From Flaccisagitta enflata (Eukaryota > Chaetognatha > Sagittoidea > Aphragmophora), in the NCBI GenBank assembly GCA_965153355.1, contig OZ231126.1, positions 58,342,001 through 58,406,000 of the forward strand: a stretch of 64,000 nucleotides of DNA, written 5' to 3'. The translations under genes and the position numbers were made by a program. The notes beneath the pieces were generated by a model, which was not told the DNA's origin, made no database searches, and worked only from the letters and a program-made list of their open reading frames with translations. Of this stretch, positions 23,523-46,082 are shown in pieces. Position 1 is the stretch's first letter. Every line of letters starts with the position of its first letter.

Positions 23523-23951
23523 ATTGTTGTTGTTGTTGTTTTTGTGATTGTTGTTGTTGTTGTTGTCGTTTTTGTTTTTGTTTTTGTTTTGTTTTTTTTT
23601 TTTTGGTTTTGCTGCTTGTGGAAAAAGTGATAAAAAAATCCGTTTCTGTGACCTAGTTGCAAAAAATTTCTGCCCCAGAAGCACAACTGAGTCGTAATAA
23701 TTTATATATAGTCAGCCCATGTCAAATTTCATGCTGCTAGACAGGTTTCTCCCGGGTCTTTATCGAGGTAATGCATAAAAATGCAAAAAAAGCCTTCTTC
23801 CTATTTCAAAAACTCCAAGGTCCATATGCTTTTTGGTTTCGGTCACTTGTCATCCTGAAATTTTCAGGGCACATTGTACTGATGAAATTCAACATTTTTA
23901 GCCCATTGTAGCCACTGTGGAATGAAAAAAAGTGTTCTTGAATCGGCGTAA
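23251..23951. mobile_element. TA-flanked MITE, 701 bp, holding an expanded (GTT/AAC)n
   Basis: Ends TTACGCCGATTCAGGAACAC (left) and TTACGCCGATTCAAGAACAC (right, reverse complement), with TA outside both. (GTT)n spans about 23385-23600; its poly-Val, poly-Cys, poly-Asn and poly-Thr frames are artefacts. Confidence 0.82.
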
Positions 23952-24255
23952 TATGTATACATCAAGTGTCTTCAAAGACAAAAAATAACCAAAACATTCC
24001 TACACCATTATTGTGCTGATAATGATGCAAAAAGTATGGTGAAACAATTTTCCTTCGAAAATTCGCTGTCCTATATTTTATCATGGGGAAATTGGTGGGT
24101 TGCGGCACCATTTTATAGGGGTTGCAAGGCTAAATTCTTGTCATGTCTGTAAACATGATTTCGGGCTAAACCCCTCTGATAGAGAACTTTTATATGACAT
24201 CGCATAAATTGTTGTTAGGCTAACGGCGAAGCAGCCCCTCAACCCACTCGACCAG

Positions 24256-34557
<10,302 letters not shown>

Positions 34558-34603
34558 GACTGAAAAGAAGAAGCGAAAGTGAAGCGAGTCTAGAGAGATC
34601 TCC

Positions 34604-34610
34604 ATTTATA
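34604..34610 (-). promoter_or_regulatory. Candidate TATA box of the MACPF gene
   Basis: On the minus strand TATAAAT lies 47-54 nt upstream of the first ATG. That would place a start site about 20 nt before the ATG and give a very short leader. The position fits a core promoter for exon 1. A pyrimidine-rich stretch ending TTTTCAG just before the ATG could instead be a splice acceptor of a non-coding first exon; the sequence alone does not decide. Confidence 0.5.
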
Positions 34611-34776
34611 AGGCACTACCTTCCTTACCTTACGTAATTGGGAGAGCAAGGCCAAGGAAGAATACAAATCTTCCTCATCTCACCTAAAAAGTCACCGGTT
34701 GAGTTTTTACATGGATGCCTCTCAATTTTATTGTCGTAAGAAAGCGACCATCTAATTCATTAATGACAATGTCGGT

Positions 34777-35185
<409 letters not shown>

Positions 35186-35285
35186 GTCCCTCAAAGCGAC
35201 CCCAAAGTTAACCCACAACCTCACCCATGTAACCATCGCGGAGGCTAGATGAAAAAATGTCTCAGGCAAAATTTCAGACCACTGT

Positions 35286-35655
35286 GACAACGGGAACCGT
35301 CGTTAGGAAAAGTTTGAAGCCTAAAAGAAAGTAAAAGGGAGGTTATCACTCATCCTATGATCCCAAACCTACATATTTCTATTTTTTGATCAATTTAGGA
35401 TCACTATGCGACAAATAGGCACTCAGGCGGGTACGTACTCCAGGAAGTACAATGATTATGTCTGTTTATGAAATAAGGTCTTACTTAGATTTTTTCCTAC
35501 CATTGATCATCACAGAAATTTAACTAAGCTCCTAACGATGCAATGGTTCCTGTCCCCATAATTCCTTGAAATTTTGAGGAAGTAATTTTCTAAAAAACCT
35601 CCACATTGGTCAAATGGGGGAGGTTGTGGGTTAAATTTGGGGGCGCTTTAAGGGA
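35286..35655. other. No gene recognised
   Basis: Mixed DNA between two ATC blocks. GACCCCAAAGTTAACCCACA and TACGTCCC near 35185-35220 recur inverted at 35625-35660 (GTGGGTTAAATTTGGGGGCG, GGGACGTAAT), so the two blocks flank an inverted repeat. Confidence 0.5.
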
Positions 35656-35659
35656 CGTA

Positions 35660-35677
35660 ATCATCATCATCATCATT

Positions 35678-35763
<86 letters not shown>
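35660..35763. repeat. (ATC)n microsatellite
   Basis: About 100 bp of near-perfect ATC units directly after an inverted copy of the GGGACGTAAT border. Confidence 0.93.
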
Positions 35764-36434
35764 TTGCTAGCAATCAAGCCTATCCGATGGCCTCACCCAA
35801 CATGACATCTTCCTCGAGAACAGGGCCTATCATAGAAATTTTGGGCTCCCATTCTGTCAGAAAATCTGATCCCCCACATTCACTAAGTATTTCTTTAATA
35901 CAAATTGTTTCTTCGATTGTAACGCTTAACAGTCAAATGTTTGTATACTAGCCAGTGTTTTTTTTTTTTTTTTTTTTTTTGGCGTACTGCATCCAGTCTT
36001 GGGATAAGATTGAACAATTCAGAACAAAGATTATTTTATTTAATCACTCCTGTCAGTAGAAAAATCAGGGATTAAGCTACATATTTTCTCATTACAAAAC
36101 ACAACACATATTTATAGGCAAAGTGCTATGTTTCAAGAAAAGCAGCTGGTAAGCTTATCTTTTATTATAACTACAACATAAAACACTTTTTACATATCTA
36201 ATGACCACAAAATCCATATTTTCCTCGATTAATGCATATAAACTGATATGTGACATATAATAATATAATATAATATATAGCAACCAACACAGACCCCAAA
36301 GAGTCCAAACAAATGGTTGCTATTAGTACAAAAACCTTAAACGTAAGATAGTGTTTGATTTCTTCACGTGTTCACAAGTTGATAGATTTTAGTTTGTTTT
36401 TAGATCCTAATAGTCCCAAAACAATTCCAAAAAT

Positions 36435-36860
36435 ATGATGTTGTCATTGTTGTTGTCATTGTTGTTGTCATTGTTGTTGTTGTTGATATCGCCTATTTTG
36501 TTGCTGTTGTTGTCATTGTCATTGTCTTTATTGATACAGTTCCAATATCATCGGTGTTTTTGGTGTCGCCGCTGCTATCGCCGTTGCTGTTTCCATATGT
36601 TTCGCCGTAATTGTCGCCAAAGCGGTCCAAATAACTGTCGCCGCAGCTGTCGCCGCAGCAGTCGCCGCAGCTGTCGCCGCAGCTGCCGCCGCAGCGGTCG
36701 CCGCAGCTGCCGCCGCAGCTGTCGCCATCATTGACGCAGTCGTTGACACTGTCATTGATCGGTGATTGTTGATGCTACTGTTTGTTGCTGTTGTTATTGT
36801 TGTTGTTGTCGTTGTTGTTGATGTCCTTGTTGTGGCTGTTGCTGTTCCTGATGTCTTCAG
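36435..36860. repeat. (GTT)n / (GTCGCCGCAGCT)n compound repeat
   Basis: GTTGTC units flank a minisatellite of GTCGCCGCAGCT at ~36640-36725. The open frames through it (poly-Leu, Arg/Ser, Ala/Thr) come from the repeat. Confidence 0.85.
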
Positions 36861-37319
36861 CACTGCCCAGCTCAATCGCAATTGAATCCATCTGTAAAAG
36901 AAAGAAGACAGCGGCAGACAAACCCCAGCAGAAACTTGTCTATCGGCGTTTGGTTCATCCCTATAGAAACAGTGAAGGATAGAAACATACCGGCAACGGC
37001 CTGAAAGAAACAGGCCGTTAATGTTGAATTGCCCGATGGTTTCAAGGTAAAAATTCCTTGTAGGAAGTTTGGTAGAAATGTTCATGCTGCCGGCACTGCA
37101 CTGAGGGATGTTTCTTTGGATTGGTGTTGTAATTGTTGTTTTTGTTGTTTGTTTTTTTTTACACATGCACTATAAGATGGTTTTTTTCCATTGTTGTGTC
37201 ATTGTCTTTTCCATTAGTGATGATTTCATTGTTGAAAATGTTGATTTGTCGAAAAAAATGTCTTTGTCATTTCTGTTATTGTTGTTGTTGTTGAAGAATA
37301 AGGGCCACTTCGGTTGTGA

Positions 37320-38357
37320 TTAAAAAGGCCGAAAAGCCAAAGCTCTTGATCCACGTCCACCAACAACTTTCCAAATTTTTGTAAGCTTTTCCTCTGGTGA
37401 TAGGCCTTCATTCCTTTTGACAGCTTCTTGTCGGAGAAGAAGCTCATTTGTTTTCTCTTCAGCACACTGCATTTTGGTCAAATCATGGGTGATGCTCACT
37501 CCTTTCCATTTTTCGTTGCCTTTAAGCATTTTTGCTTTGGCTAAGATATCACTTTTGATAATGGCATTTGGCAGTTTGATGACAAGTGGTCGGCAATTTT
37601 GACTGTTGTACTTGCCAACTCTGAAGCATTGATATTCATCACTTGTGATAACAGTTCCAAGATCATGAAAAAGGTCATCAACAACTTCTTCATTAAGGTT
37701 TTCATTGCTTTCCCCTAGACCAAAGATAATCAGGATGTTCTTTTTTCGTTCCCTTTGATGGAATTCATTTGGAGCAGATGAGAGGATTTGTGGTGACACG
37801 GCAGAATTTTTTCTTAATTCATCCATTCCTGTCTCTAATTTTGCGACAAGATCTTTCAAATTCTCAAAATCATCCTTTGATGATTGATCATGCTTTTGCT
37901 TTTCTTCCTGCCACATCTGTTCAACATTCATGATTCTTTTATCTTGATCTTCCAAACAATTTCTAGATGCTGCCAGTTGAGCTTCCAGACTTTTTATTTC
38001 TTGCTTCAACAAGTTTTGCCCCTCGTTCATTTCTACCTGCTCCTTTGCAATTTCTAAAAGGTGAGAGGCCCAATGCTTCTTCATTGCTTCAGCTGCTATT
38101 CCCCCATTGTCAAGAACTGCCTTGGTAACAGCCTTGGACACCATGCTGTTTACTTCCTCACTGATACCTTCCATCAAGTCATTCACCTTCCTACCAACAG
38201 ATGAAATTTCCTTACGCATCTCAGCAAAAACAGAATTTGTCACCTCCTGAATCTTTTTCACCTGAGACAATTCCTTTCTCAGATTCTCAATACTGTTCTC
38301 TTCAGCTGGGGTTGTTTCAACATCAATTTTTTGTTTTCCTTTCCCTTTTGGAGGCAT
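37320..38357 (-). CDS. LINE ORF1-like protein (coiled coil + RRM-like domain), no ORF2 downstream
   Basis: An intact 345-codon frame from ATG 38357 to a stop at 37320. Residues 1-~190 are Lys/Glu-rich with heptad-like spacing (coiled coil). About 205-300 is the RRM-like part (KNILIIFGLGES, CFRVGKYNSQNCRPLVIKL). The rest matches the C-terminal domain of non-LTR retrotransposon ORF1 proteins (GVSITHDLTKMQCAEEK, KIWKVVGGRGSR). ORF1p binds RNA and chaperones the retrotransposon particle. Below 37320 there is no endonuclease or reverse transcriptase, only AAC/GTT microsatellite. It may be a 3'-interrupted L1/Tx1- or CR1-type copy, or a co-opted single gene. Confidence 0.75.
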   Translation of the reverse strand: MPPKGKGKQKIDVETTPAEENSIENLRKELSQVKKIQEVTNSVFAEMRKEISSVGRKVNDLMEGISEEVNSMVSKAVTKAVLDNGGIAAEAMKKHWASHLLEIAKEQVEMNEGQNLLKQEIKSLEAQLAASRNCLEDQDKRIMNVEQMWQEEKQKHDQSSKDDFENLKDLVAKLETGMDELRKNSAVSPQILSSAPNEFHQRERKKNILIIFGLGESNENLNEEVVDDLFHDLGTVITSDEYQCFRVGKYNSQNCRPLVIKLPNAIIKSDILAKAKMLKGNEKWKGVSITHDLTKMQCAEEKTNELLLRQEAVKRNEGLSPEEKLTKIWKVVGGRGSRALAFRPF

Positions 38358-38359
38358 TT

Positions 38360-39060
38360 TCTTTATCTTGATTTCTTAAGGGCTGGCAAAAACGATTTTG
38401 TCCCAAAGTGCCAAATTAAAGTTCGTGTGAAAGAATGAAACCCGGTCAACGGTGGAATGGAATTTCGATTTAATTTGATTGTTTTGGTTAAGAAATGGCG
38501 AGAAAAAAAAAAGATTCAGATTTGATTGAGGGAGAAAACAGTTTTAGGGCAGAAAGACAATGAAGATGGGAGAGTTGAACGTGGAGATTAAGATATGTTG
38601 TAGAGCAGAATTTATTACGTATGCATGTGAAATTTTAAGAAAATCAGTTAAAGTTTTTTGCCGTTTTCTTAATTTTTTTACGGAGCGCAGAGAAAAACGC
38701 GACTCTTCATTATACTGTCGATATAAGGCTATGGGTTAGCTACAGTCACTTGATTTTATCAGAAAAGAAATGTAAACTTGAACGAAAAATACGGTCTTTT
38801 CACCGAGATGGTGACCCCTATGGCTTTCAAAAAAAATTTGAGGCCTTGGCCACTTAAGTTTGTGAAGATTGTACAGCCATAGGTCTCAGCTTGTAAATGC
38901 GGTTAAAGACGAAGGAATTAATTGAAACTTTGCTTCAGTATGTTGCTTTCTATTTTAGATTTCCACTTTGTGCTTATCCTCGGTAGTAAGCTTTTAAGTA
39001 AGTCGCACGAGTAAGAGCTCCAAAAGCTCTTGTCCCTATTTTACATTTTAAATGTTGTTG
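38360..39060. other. Unassigned DNA upstream of the ORF1-like frame
   Basis: No second frame and no clear LINE 5' UTR feature. 39010-39068 is a copy of repeat K (GAGCTCCAAAAGCTCTTGTC, TGTTGAGTAGTA). Confidence 0.5.
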
Positions 39061-39169
39061 AGTAGTAATGTTGTTCAACTTTCATAAACCCTTTTTTCAC
39101 GACTTGGCCCGCCTCACGGCCGTAAATGTCGGCTTTGACAAAGAAAACCAGTTTTATCGTTTGTGTAAG

Positions 39170-39355
39170 AACAAGGCCGGATACACGGCTACCGAAGTCG
39201 TGTGCGGGTGGGCAGGGGCCATATTTGAGGTCACTAGACCATTTGGGTAGGAGCGGTGAGGTCCAAACATAGAAATCATAAAAAAGTAAAGTGTGACCAA
39301 CAGACCGACCGACCGACAAAGCGGGTTGTAGAGTCGCGTAGCACGCGACTAAAAA
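39170..39355 (+). mobile_element. Family A element, complete (reference copy)
   Basis: From AACAAGGCCGGATACACGGC, then AGTCGTGTGCGGGTGGGCAG, ATTTGAGGTCACTAGACCAT and GACCGACCGACCGACAAAGC, to the hairpin AGTCGCGTAGCACGCGACT (39332-39350) + AAAAA. Confidence 0.85.
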
Positions 39356-39657
39356 GGCGAAAAAAATTGGATTGGGTATCTCTCTTCTTTGGTGAATTTT
39401 CTATTTGTACTCATCTAAAGGTCGTGGGGTTTTCGGGCGACCTTGACCATGACAACGCCTTAGGCCCGTAAATGCCGGTAAAGAAATCCGGTTTTGTGAT
39501 TATGTAATATAAGTACAAAAATTTTGTTCAGGTACATTTGAATTTTCCTGCCTAAGATCGTTGAATCTTTAGTAAGTCAAATATAAACCCTTTTTTGGCA
39601 ACCTTGGCCAATGGCCATGTCGCCGCCTCAGGCCCGTAATTGCCGGCTATGAAAAAG

Positions 39658-39845
39658 ACAAGGCCGGATACACGGCCACCGAAGTCGCGTGTGGGCGGGC
39701 AGGGGCCATATTTGAGTTTATAAGACCATTTGGGCAGGCGCAGTGGGGTCAAAGAAATAAAATCATAAAAAACTAATACGTGACCGACCAACCGACGGAC
39801 GGACGGACAAAGCGGGTTGTAGAGTGGCGTGCACGCGACCAATAA
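39658..39845 (+). mobile_element. Family A element, complete
   Basis: Same order of blocks as 39170-39355; hairpin AGTGGCGTGCACGCGACC. Host sequence around 39095-39170, 39430-39500 and 39590-39660 is itself repeated (CTCAGGCCCGTAA.TGCCGG), so A sits in related flanks here. Confidence 0.83.
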
Positions 39846-40052
39846 CCATTTTAAATGGAAAGACAAATGTCCGCACACTATGGTAGGTTTAATTGACTCC
39901 ATGAATAAGTTTAAGTGTGAATGTTCTTGACCAATGGGTCAACAGAATTAGCGATTTAAGCAAACACAAAACAAGTAACCCGGGGTTCAATTATCGTCGC
40001 CGATAGGTGAGCAGGGGCATGCGCATACAACCCTAATTCCCACCCCAAACGC

Positions 40053-40053
40053 G

Positions 40054-40111
<58 letters not shown>

Positions 40112-40220
40112 AAATCACAACAGCAGTACATAAAGCGCGTTTTGGCACTTTCCAACTCTAGCGTGAGCGACGGACGGATACAGCTTCGTATAGAGTTGCG
40201 TGTTCGCGAAAAAAAAAATC
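40053..40220. repeat. (AC)n microsatellite followed by a family A 3' remnant
   Basis: (GC)n/(AC)n at 40053-40107. 40160-40220 has GAGCGACGGACGGATACAGC and a degraded hairpin AGTTGCGTGTTCGCG followed by AAAAAAAA. Confidence 0.75.
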
Positions 40221-41004
40221 AACGCGGAAGGAAATCAATTTTTCAAATATGGCAAGATTTTACAAAAACGCACTTAAACCAAATCAAGTTAAAAGATACG
40301 TCTACATACCAATGATGCTTATAAGGTTCGAAACATTACGAAAAGACTTCAATACGATCAAATGAAGTGGTAGTCTCGTTGAGAAGCCGTCAAGGTTGGT
40401 TGCTTCAAACAACGTTTTTGCAATGTATCCCTTCGTCCTTTTTACCTATTACGGAGTGAAAAAAATCATGAAGATGACCGTCTTTTTTTTAGCTCCTAAA
40501 ATCTCCTACAGAATCAATAGGAAAGCCAATTTACCCAATACCCATGTACTTTCATTGCTAAAGAGCCTAACAATTGCCTTAAAAAATCATCTATAAAATG
40601 AAAGTTATTTGCTAAAGAAAAGACAAAAATATTATGGGTGTTGTCTGTTTTACAAATACCCGGCCTAAATGTTGTACAAGAAGTGGTTTGTGGTGTTATG
40701 AACCAATTGAAACCTGACAGTATCTCCCAGAGCGTTCTGCAGATTAGAACATAAAAGAGGGCTGCTAAAATTTAAAAAAATTAAAAAAATACTTTTAGAA
40801 AGAAAAAAAAAACGGTGAGAGCTTCCATATTGGGTAAGCGAGACGAGAAGAAATTCCAAACTCTTGCTATGTGAAGCACCCAACCGTCAAGGTCTAACGT
40901 TCAAACGACGCCCTATTGTAATTGCTGAGCTGGTTTTGACCATAATGAAGGAATACTTTCTCGCATCTTCAAAGTTTTCTGAGATACGTCCGTCTAGCCT
41001 TTCG

Positions 41005-41862
41005 GAATAGATTGTCAGTTGGTCCCCCAAGGGGATGAAGTCCTGTAGAACACAGGGGGACATTCGTTTGTTTGTTTGTTTGTTTGTTTGTTTGTTTGTT
41101 TGTTTGTTTGTTTGTTTGTTTGTTCGTTGATTCGTTTGTTCGTTCGTTCGTTCGTTCGTCGTCCGTTCGTTTGCTCGCTCGTTCATTCGTTCATTCGTTT
41201 GTTCATTCGTTTGTTCGTTTGTTTGTATGTTCGTTCGTTTGTTCATCTGTTTGTTTGTTTGTTTGTTTGTTTGTTTGTTTGTTTGTTTGTTTGTTTGTTT
41301 GTTTGTTTGTTTGTTTGTTTGTTTATTTGTTTGTTTGTTTGTTTGTTTGTTTGTTCGTTCGTTTGTTCGTCCCTCCCATATGGTCTGTCAGGCCTCAAAT
41401 CTTGCCTCTCAGGCCTCAAATCCGGCCTGTCAGGTCTCAAATCAAGCCTGTTAAGCGTCAAATTTGGCCTCTCAGGCCTGAAATCCAGCCTTTAAAACCA
41501 CATATCCAGCCCCTCAAACCTAAAATTGTGCCTCTCATTCTCAGGCCACAAATCAGCCGTCTGAGCCTCAAATTAGTGCTCTCAGGCTTCAAATCAGTCC
41601 TCCAAGACCTCTCAAGCCTTAATTCAGCTCTCTCAAGCCTCAAATCAGCCTTCCCAGGCCTCGAATTGGCTTCCTCAGGCCTTACATCAGCCCTCTTAGA
41701 CCTTTTTTTGGGCCAAACGAACAAACAAGCGGACGAACAAAAGTCCCCCTGTGTTCTACAGGACTTGGCCCCCTTCAAGGCCGCGGCCCTGCTTCCCCTC
41801 ACTCAAATTCACAATCATACAAAGCAGGGAAACGGGTATCGCTGCCCACGTATTGCCCTTGG
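41005..41862. mobile_element. Fold-back element D1c with a 300-bp (GTTT)n
   Basis: Left arm AAGTCCTGTAGAACACAGGG; right arm CCCTGTGTTCTACAGGACTT, then GGCCGCGGCCCTGC and the outer part CTCACTCAAATTCACAATCA. The interior has (GTTT/GTTC)n at 41066-41372 and ~21-bp units (TCTCAGGCCTCAAATCCGGC). Confidence 0.8.
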
Positions 41863-42382
41863 GCGACCTGTTTGGATTCGCTCAATGACCAATGCAATGT
41901 AGCATCACTGCCCATGCCCACCAATACGCGATCTCGATCATATGCTTTGACTGTTTCCATCAGAGCGCCGCACTGATCCCACCAAAATTACTTATAATTC
42001 AACCTTACTACCCCCGCCCATCCATGTATGGAAGGTGAAATCCCGAGGCAATCTAATTGAACACAGGCCAGTCGCAAGTGTCATAGCGGAACGATTGTTA
42101 GCATTCTCCAGCCAATTTTAAGGATGGAGCCTTTCGTCTTTCACTTCCGTAAAATCCGTTCCGATAAAATATAACACAAGCGATAACAACGGAAATATTA
42201 TTATAACATTATCAAAATATTATAATATCTCTATATTACGGAATGTTCCATTATGATTGTGAAAGAAGGAATGTGGATATCTTACGCCAATATCTCACAA
42301 CTTTGTACAAGTTATTAATAGGTAGTATAGTAACAAGGTCATGTCAGACAACTTCGTTCATGACCGTTTAAGGGGGCATCCT

Positions 42383-43095
42383 CTGAATCACGAAATTCGT
42401 GATTCAGTTAGAATTATTTCCACTGAAGCACACCCTAGTGCTTCAGTGGAATAAGAAATAACTGGTGTTTTTTGCAATTTGAGCCTCAATGGAATTGAAC
42501 ATAACTTATTTTTGTCAAAGTAAAAAAAATTAAAGTAATCTTTTTTTCTTAAAAAAACTAAAATCCAGTTTTCTTTTCACCTCCCTCTATTTCTCTTCAC
42601 TTAAGAACACTTACTAAGAACATGTTAATATCATAACATATCATAACATATTTCAACAACTTAATTTTCATCCCTTGAAAAAAATGGCATGTAAAAAAAA
42701 TTTTTTCCTTCAGATACACAAAAATTCAAATGATAGGAAAAAGATTTACAATAAAAACAAGATTCATAAGAAAAAAAAATTGCAGGTAAGAAATTTCTTT
42801 TCCTTCAGAGATACAAAAATTGACATGATAGGAAAAAATATTTACAATAAAAACAAGATTCATAAGAAAAAAAAGTGGAGATATTCAAAGATGACGGTTT
42901 AGAAAGTCTTTTGAAAGAAATCAAATAAATTTCGTAATTGACTGAAATATTTGCACTCATTCATTGCAGTATGAAAAGAGGTCAATAGTCAATCCACTAA
43001 AGCACGAATTCCAATTCCACTGAAGCACGAAGTAGTGCTTCAGTGGAATGGGCCTTGACTGGCCTTTGTTACAGATCAGAGTTCGTGATTCAGTG
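42383..43095. mobile_element. Element with stacked palindromes at both ends
   Basis: Left: a near-palindrome (42383-42407, CTGAATCACGAA..TTCGTGATTCAG) and a second one (42418-42451, TTCCACTGAAGCAC with mirrored GTGCTTCAGTGGAA). Right: the same second palindrome (43015-43048) and TTCGTGATTCAGTG (43082-43095). An ~83-bp direct duplication lies inside (42703-42875: AAGATTTACAATAAAAACAA). Confidence 0.72.
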
Positions 43096-43523
43096 AATAG
43101 GCCCGTTTAAGTACTTTGTCGCACCAAAAATGTCGTGATGACGTTGTATCAGGGGCGTAGGGGAAGGTATAGTATAGTATAGTAGCCACAACTGCCATGG
43201 CAGTACCTTTTGTTGGGACACCGAAAATGTTCTACACTTATTTCTTCAAGGAAAAAAAAGAAAGAAGGAAAAAGAAAAAATGAAAAAAAAAAGAAGGAAA
43301 AAAGAGATAAAAGGGAACAAGAGAGAAAGCAAAACTAAGTTGTTTCTTGTGAAACAATGGCAGTAATCACTGTTTTTTAGCATTTTGAGGATAAAAAACA
43401 TTAGTTAGTGCTTGTTGGGACACTAAATTTGTCGGACACAGACTGGCGGGTGGCAGTAGTACGAAAACTTACTCCCCTACGCGTCTGCGTTGTATTCATG
43501 TGTAAAGTAACTAAAATATCTAG

Positions 43524-44034
43524 AACAAGGCCGGATACACGGGCCAAGACGGTGCGCCGGGCGTTATTAATTCTTAGACCTATCCCTAGCTCCATCAGAC
43601 CTATCCCTAGCTCTATCAGACCTATCCCGAGCTCTATCAGACCTATCCTGAGCTCCATCAGACCTAGACAGAGCTCTATCAGACCTATCCTCATAACTAT
43701 CCGACCTATCACCAGACCTGTCCGACCTATCCCCAGCTTAATCAGACCTCAACGTAGCTGATTATTTTTTGTGAATGAAATGATGAGTATCATCAATGAT
43801 TTAACGAAATGATTTTTCAATTGATTTCATACATTTTCAGCGATTTTTCATTCGAGCGTGACCGACCGATGGACAGACGGACAGAACCTCTAAGAGATGC
43901 TATGGCGCATTTCTGAATCATTTCCAGTGATTTTTGCTTCGTTTTGAGATTTTCAACTCGAGCGTGACCGACCGACCGACCGACCGACCAACAGACAGAG
44001 CTAGTTATAGAGGTGCTATGGCGCACCTAAAAAG
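43524..44034 (+). mobile_element. Family B/E element, copy 2
   Basis: AACAAGGCCGGATACACGGG, GGTGCGCCGGGCG, ~20-bp units of CTATCAGACCTATCC to 43750, then CGATTTTTCATTCGAGCGTG. The 3' module (GACCGACC + hairpin) occurs twice: 43855-43910 degraded, and 43965-44034 intact with AGGTGCTATGGCGCACCT + AAAAA. Confidence 0.8.
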
Positions 44035-44109
44035 CGGCAACTTTTTTGTAGCGTTGATTTGAAATGTGGTTCATGTGGGATAAATGTGCATTCAAAGAAC
44101 CAAAATCTA

Positions 44110-44490
44110 TTTTGACCCTCTACTTTTGGCCCTGTTGCCTACCATACCTCCTTTTATTTCCTCTTATTTGAAGTATAAAGTATAATTCAATTTTCAATAT
44201 TGGATATTAGTTTCAGAGAATTTCTTCAATTCTAGCTGGCTGTCTATTAGATTTGATGACAAGTACGAAATTTTTTGCACACCCTGTTACAATGCACTAT
44301 TCAAGATCTAACAGGGTGTGCAAAAAATCTCGTACTAGTCATCAAATCTATAGGAAAGACACCTAGATTTGGAGAAATTCTTTCAGAATAATGTTCAAAA
44401 TTGAAAACTAGGTTATTTTTCATACTTTAGATAAGGAAAAATAACAATGATTGGTCGACAACAGAATACATTTTTAGACCAACAGGGACG
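44110..44490. mobile_element. Imperfect inverted repeat with mariner-like ends meeting at the centre
   Basis: Two ~180-bp arms point at each other around ~20 bp. The inner borders read TTTTTTGCACACCCTGTTA and AACAGGGTGTGCAAAAAATC. The arms share TCGTACT.GTCATCAAATCT and GAAATTCTTTC. It looks like two MITE copies inserted head to head. Confidence 0.72.
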
Positions 44491-44703
44491 TAAGTAGAAA
44501 GTCACAAAAGATTTCATTTTTAGGTAAAAAAACATTTATCTCTTGTCTAAATTCGGACTACCTACACGAGTGCGTGAATTGAGTAACATTTGACCATAGC
44601 AATTCACATTATTGAACATCGGTCGTTGACACGAGACAACAAAATTGAGCGACTCATTTGACGTGTGACATTTGACATTTGACCCGGAAATTTATGGCTA
44701 TTT

Positions 44704-44870
44704 AACAGCAAGAGAGATAAAAAGAAATAAAGAGAGAAAGAAACAAAGAAACAAAGAGACAAAGAAACAAAGAAACAAAGAAACAAAAAAACAAAGAAAG
44801 AAACAAAGAAACAAAGAAACAAAGAAACAAAGAAACAAAGAAACAAAGAAACAAAGAAACAAAGAAACAA

Positions 44871-44926
<56 letters not shown>

Positions 44927-44952
44927 ATGAAAGAAAGAAAGAATGAAAGAAA

Positions 44953-44990
<38 letters not shown>

Positions 44991-45046
44991 ATGAAAAAAA
45001 GAAAAGAAAATCGAATGGGTGAATAAATGAATGACTGAACGAATAT

Positions 45047-45104
<58 letters not shown>

Positions 45105-45400
45105 GAATAGATAGATAGATAATAGAAAGATAGAGAAAGGAAGAAAGAAGAAAGGAAGAAAGAAAGAAAGAAAGAAAGAAGGAAGAAGAAAGAAAGAAAG
45201 AAAAGAAAGAAAGAAGAAGAAGAAAAAGAAAAGAAAGAAAGAAAGAAAAGAAAGAGAAAGAAAGAAGAAAGAAAAAAGAAAGAAAAAGAAAGAAAGAAAG
45301 AAGAAGAAGAAAGAAGAACGAACGAACGAACGAACGACGAACGAACGAATGAACGAACGAACGAACGAACGAACGAACGAACGAACAAACGAACAAAACA

Positions 45401-45444
<44 letters not shown>

Positions 45445-45488
45445 ATGAATGAAATATTCTAAGAAAGAAAGAAGGAACAAACGAAAAA

Positions 45489-45564
<76 letters not shown>

Positions 45565-45587
45565 GAGAAAGAAAGAAGAAAGAATGA

Positions 45588-45619
<32 letters not shown>

Positions 45620-45622
45620 AAA

Positions 45623-45702
<80 letters not shown>

Positions 45703-45863
45703 CAGAAAGAAAGAATGAACGAAAAAAAAGAAAAGAAAGGAAACGAATAGGTTAATAAATGAATGAATGAATGAATGAATGAATGAATGAATGAATGAAT
45801 GAATGAATGAATGAATGATTAAATGAATGTAAGACAAATAGATAGAAAGAAAGACAGATCGTT

Positions 45864-45942
<79 letters not shown>

Positions 45943-45965
45943 AAAAAAAAAAGGAAGGAAGTTAA
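44704..45965. repeat. 1.26-kb purine-rich compound microsatellite
   Basis: Successive blocks of (AAAGAAAC)n, (GAAA)n, (ATAG)n, (GAAC)n, (GAAA)n, (GAAT)n and (GAAA)n. Long poly-Ser/Phe/Leu or Lys/Glu/Arg frames are artefacts. Confidence 0.95.
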
Positions 45966-46082
45966 AAGGAAGTAAAGAAAAAAATGATTATATTGCTCCC
46001 TAGTCCCTACTTTTTTTTACTCCCCTCGTTAAAAAATATACTCGTCTGTTCTTTTGAATAGAGTCAGACAATATTCCTACTT

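Noticed and set aside
36528-37166. 212-codon Ala/Thr-rich minus-strand frame
   Set aside because: It follows the (GTCGCCGCAGCT)n and GTT repeats; no domain and no splice support.
41072-41902. 276-codon frame starting with a Val/Cys/Leu/Phe repeat
   Set aside because: It reads through (GTTT)n and the ~21-bp minisatellite of a D1 fold-back; no coding signature.
44604-45837. Very long Phe/Leu/Ser-rich and Lys/Glu-rich open frames
   Set aside because: They are translations of GAAA/AAAC/ATAG microsatellites, open in several frames at once, with no splice or start logic.
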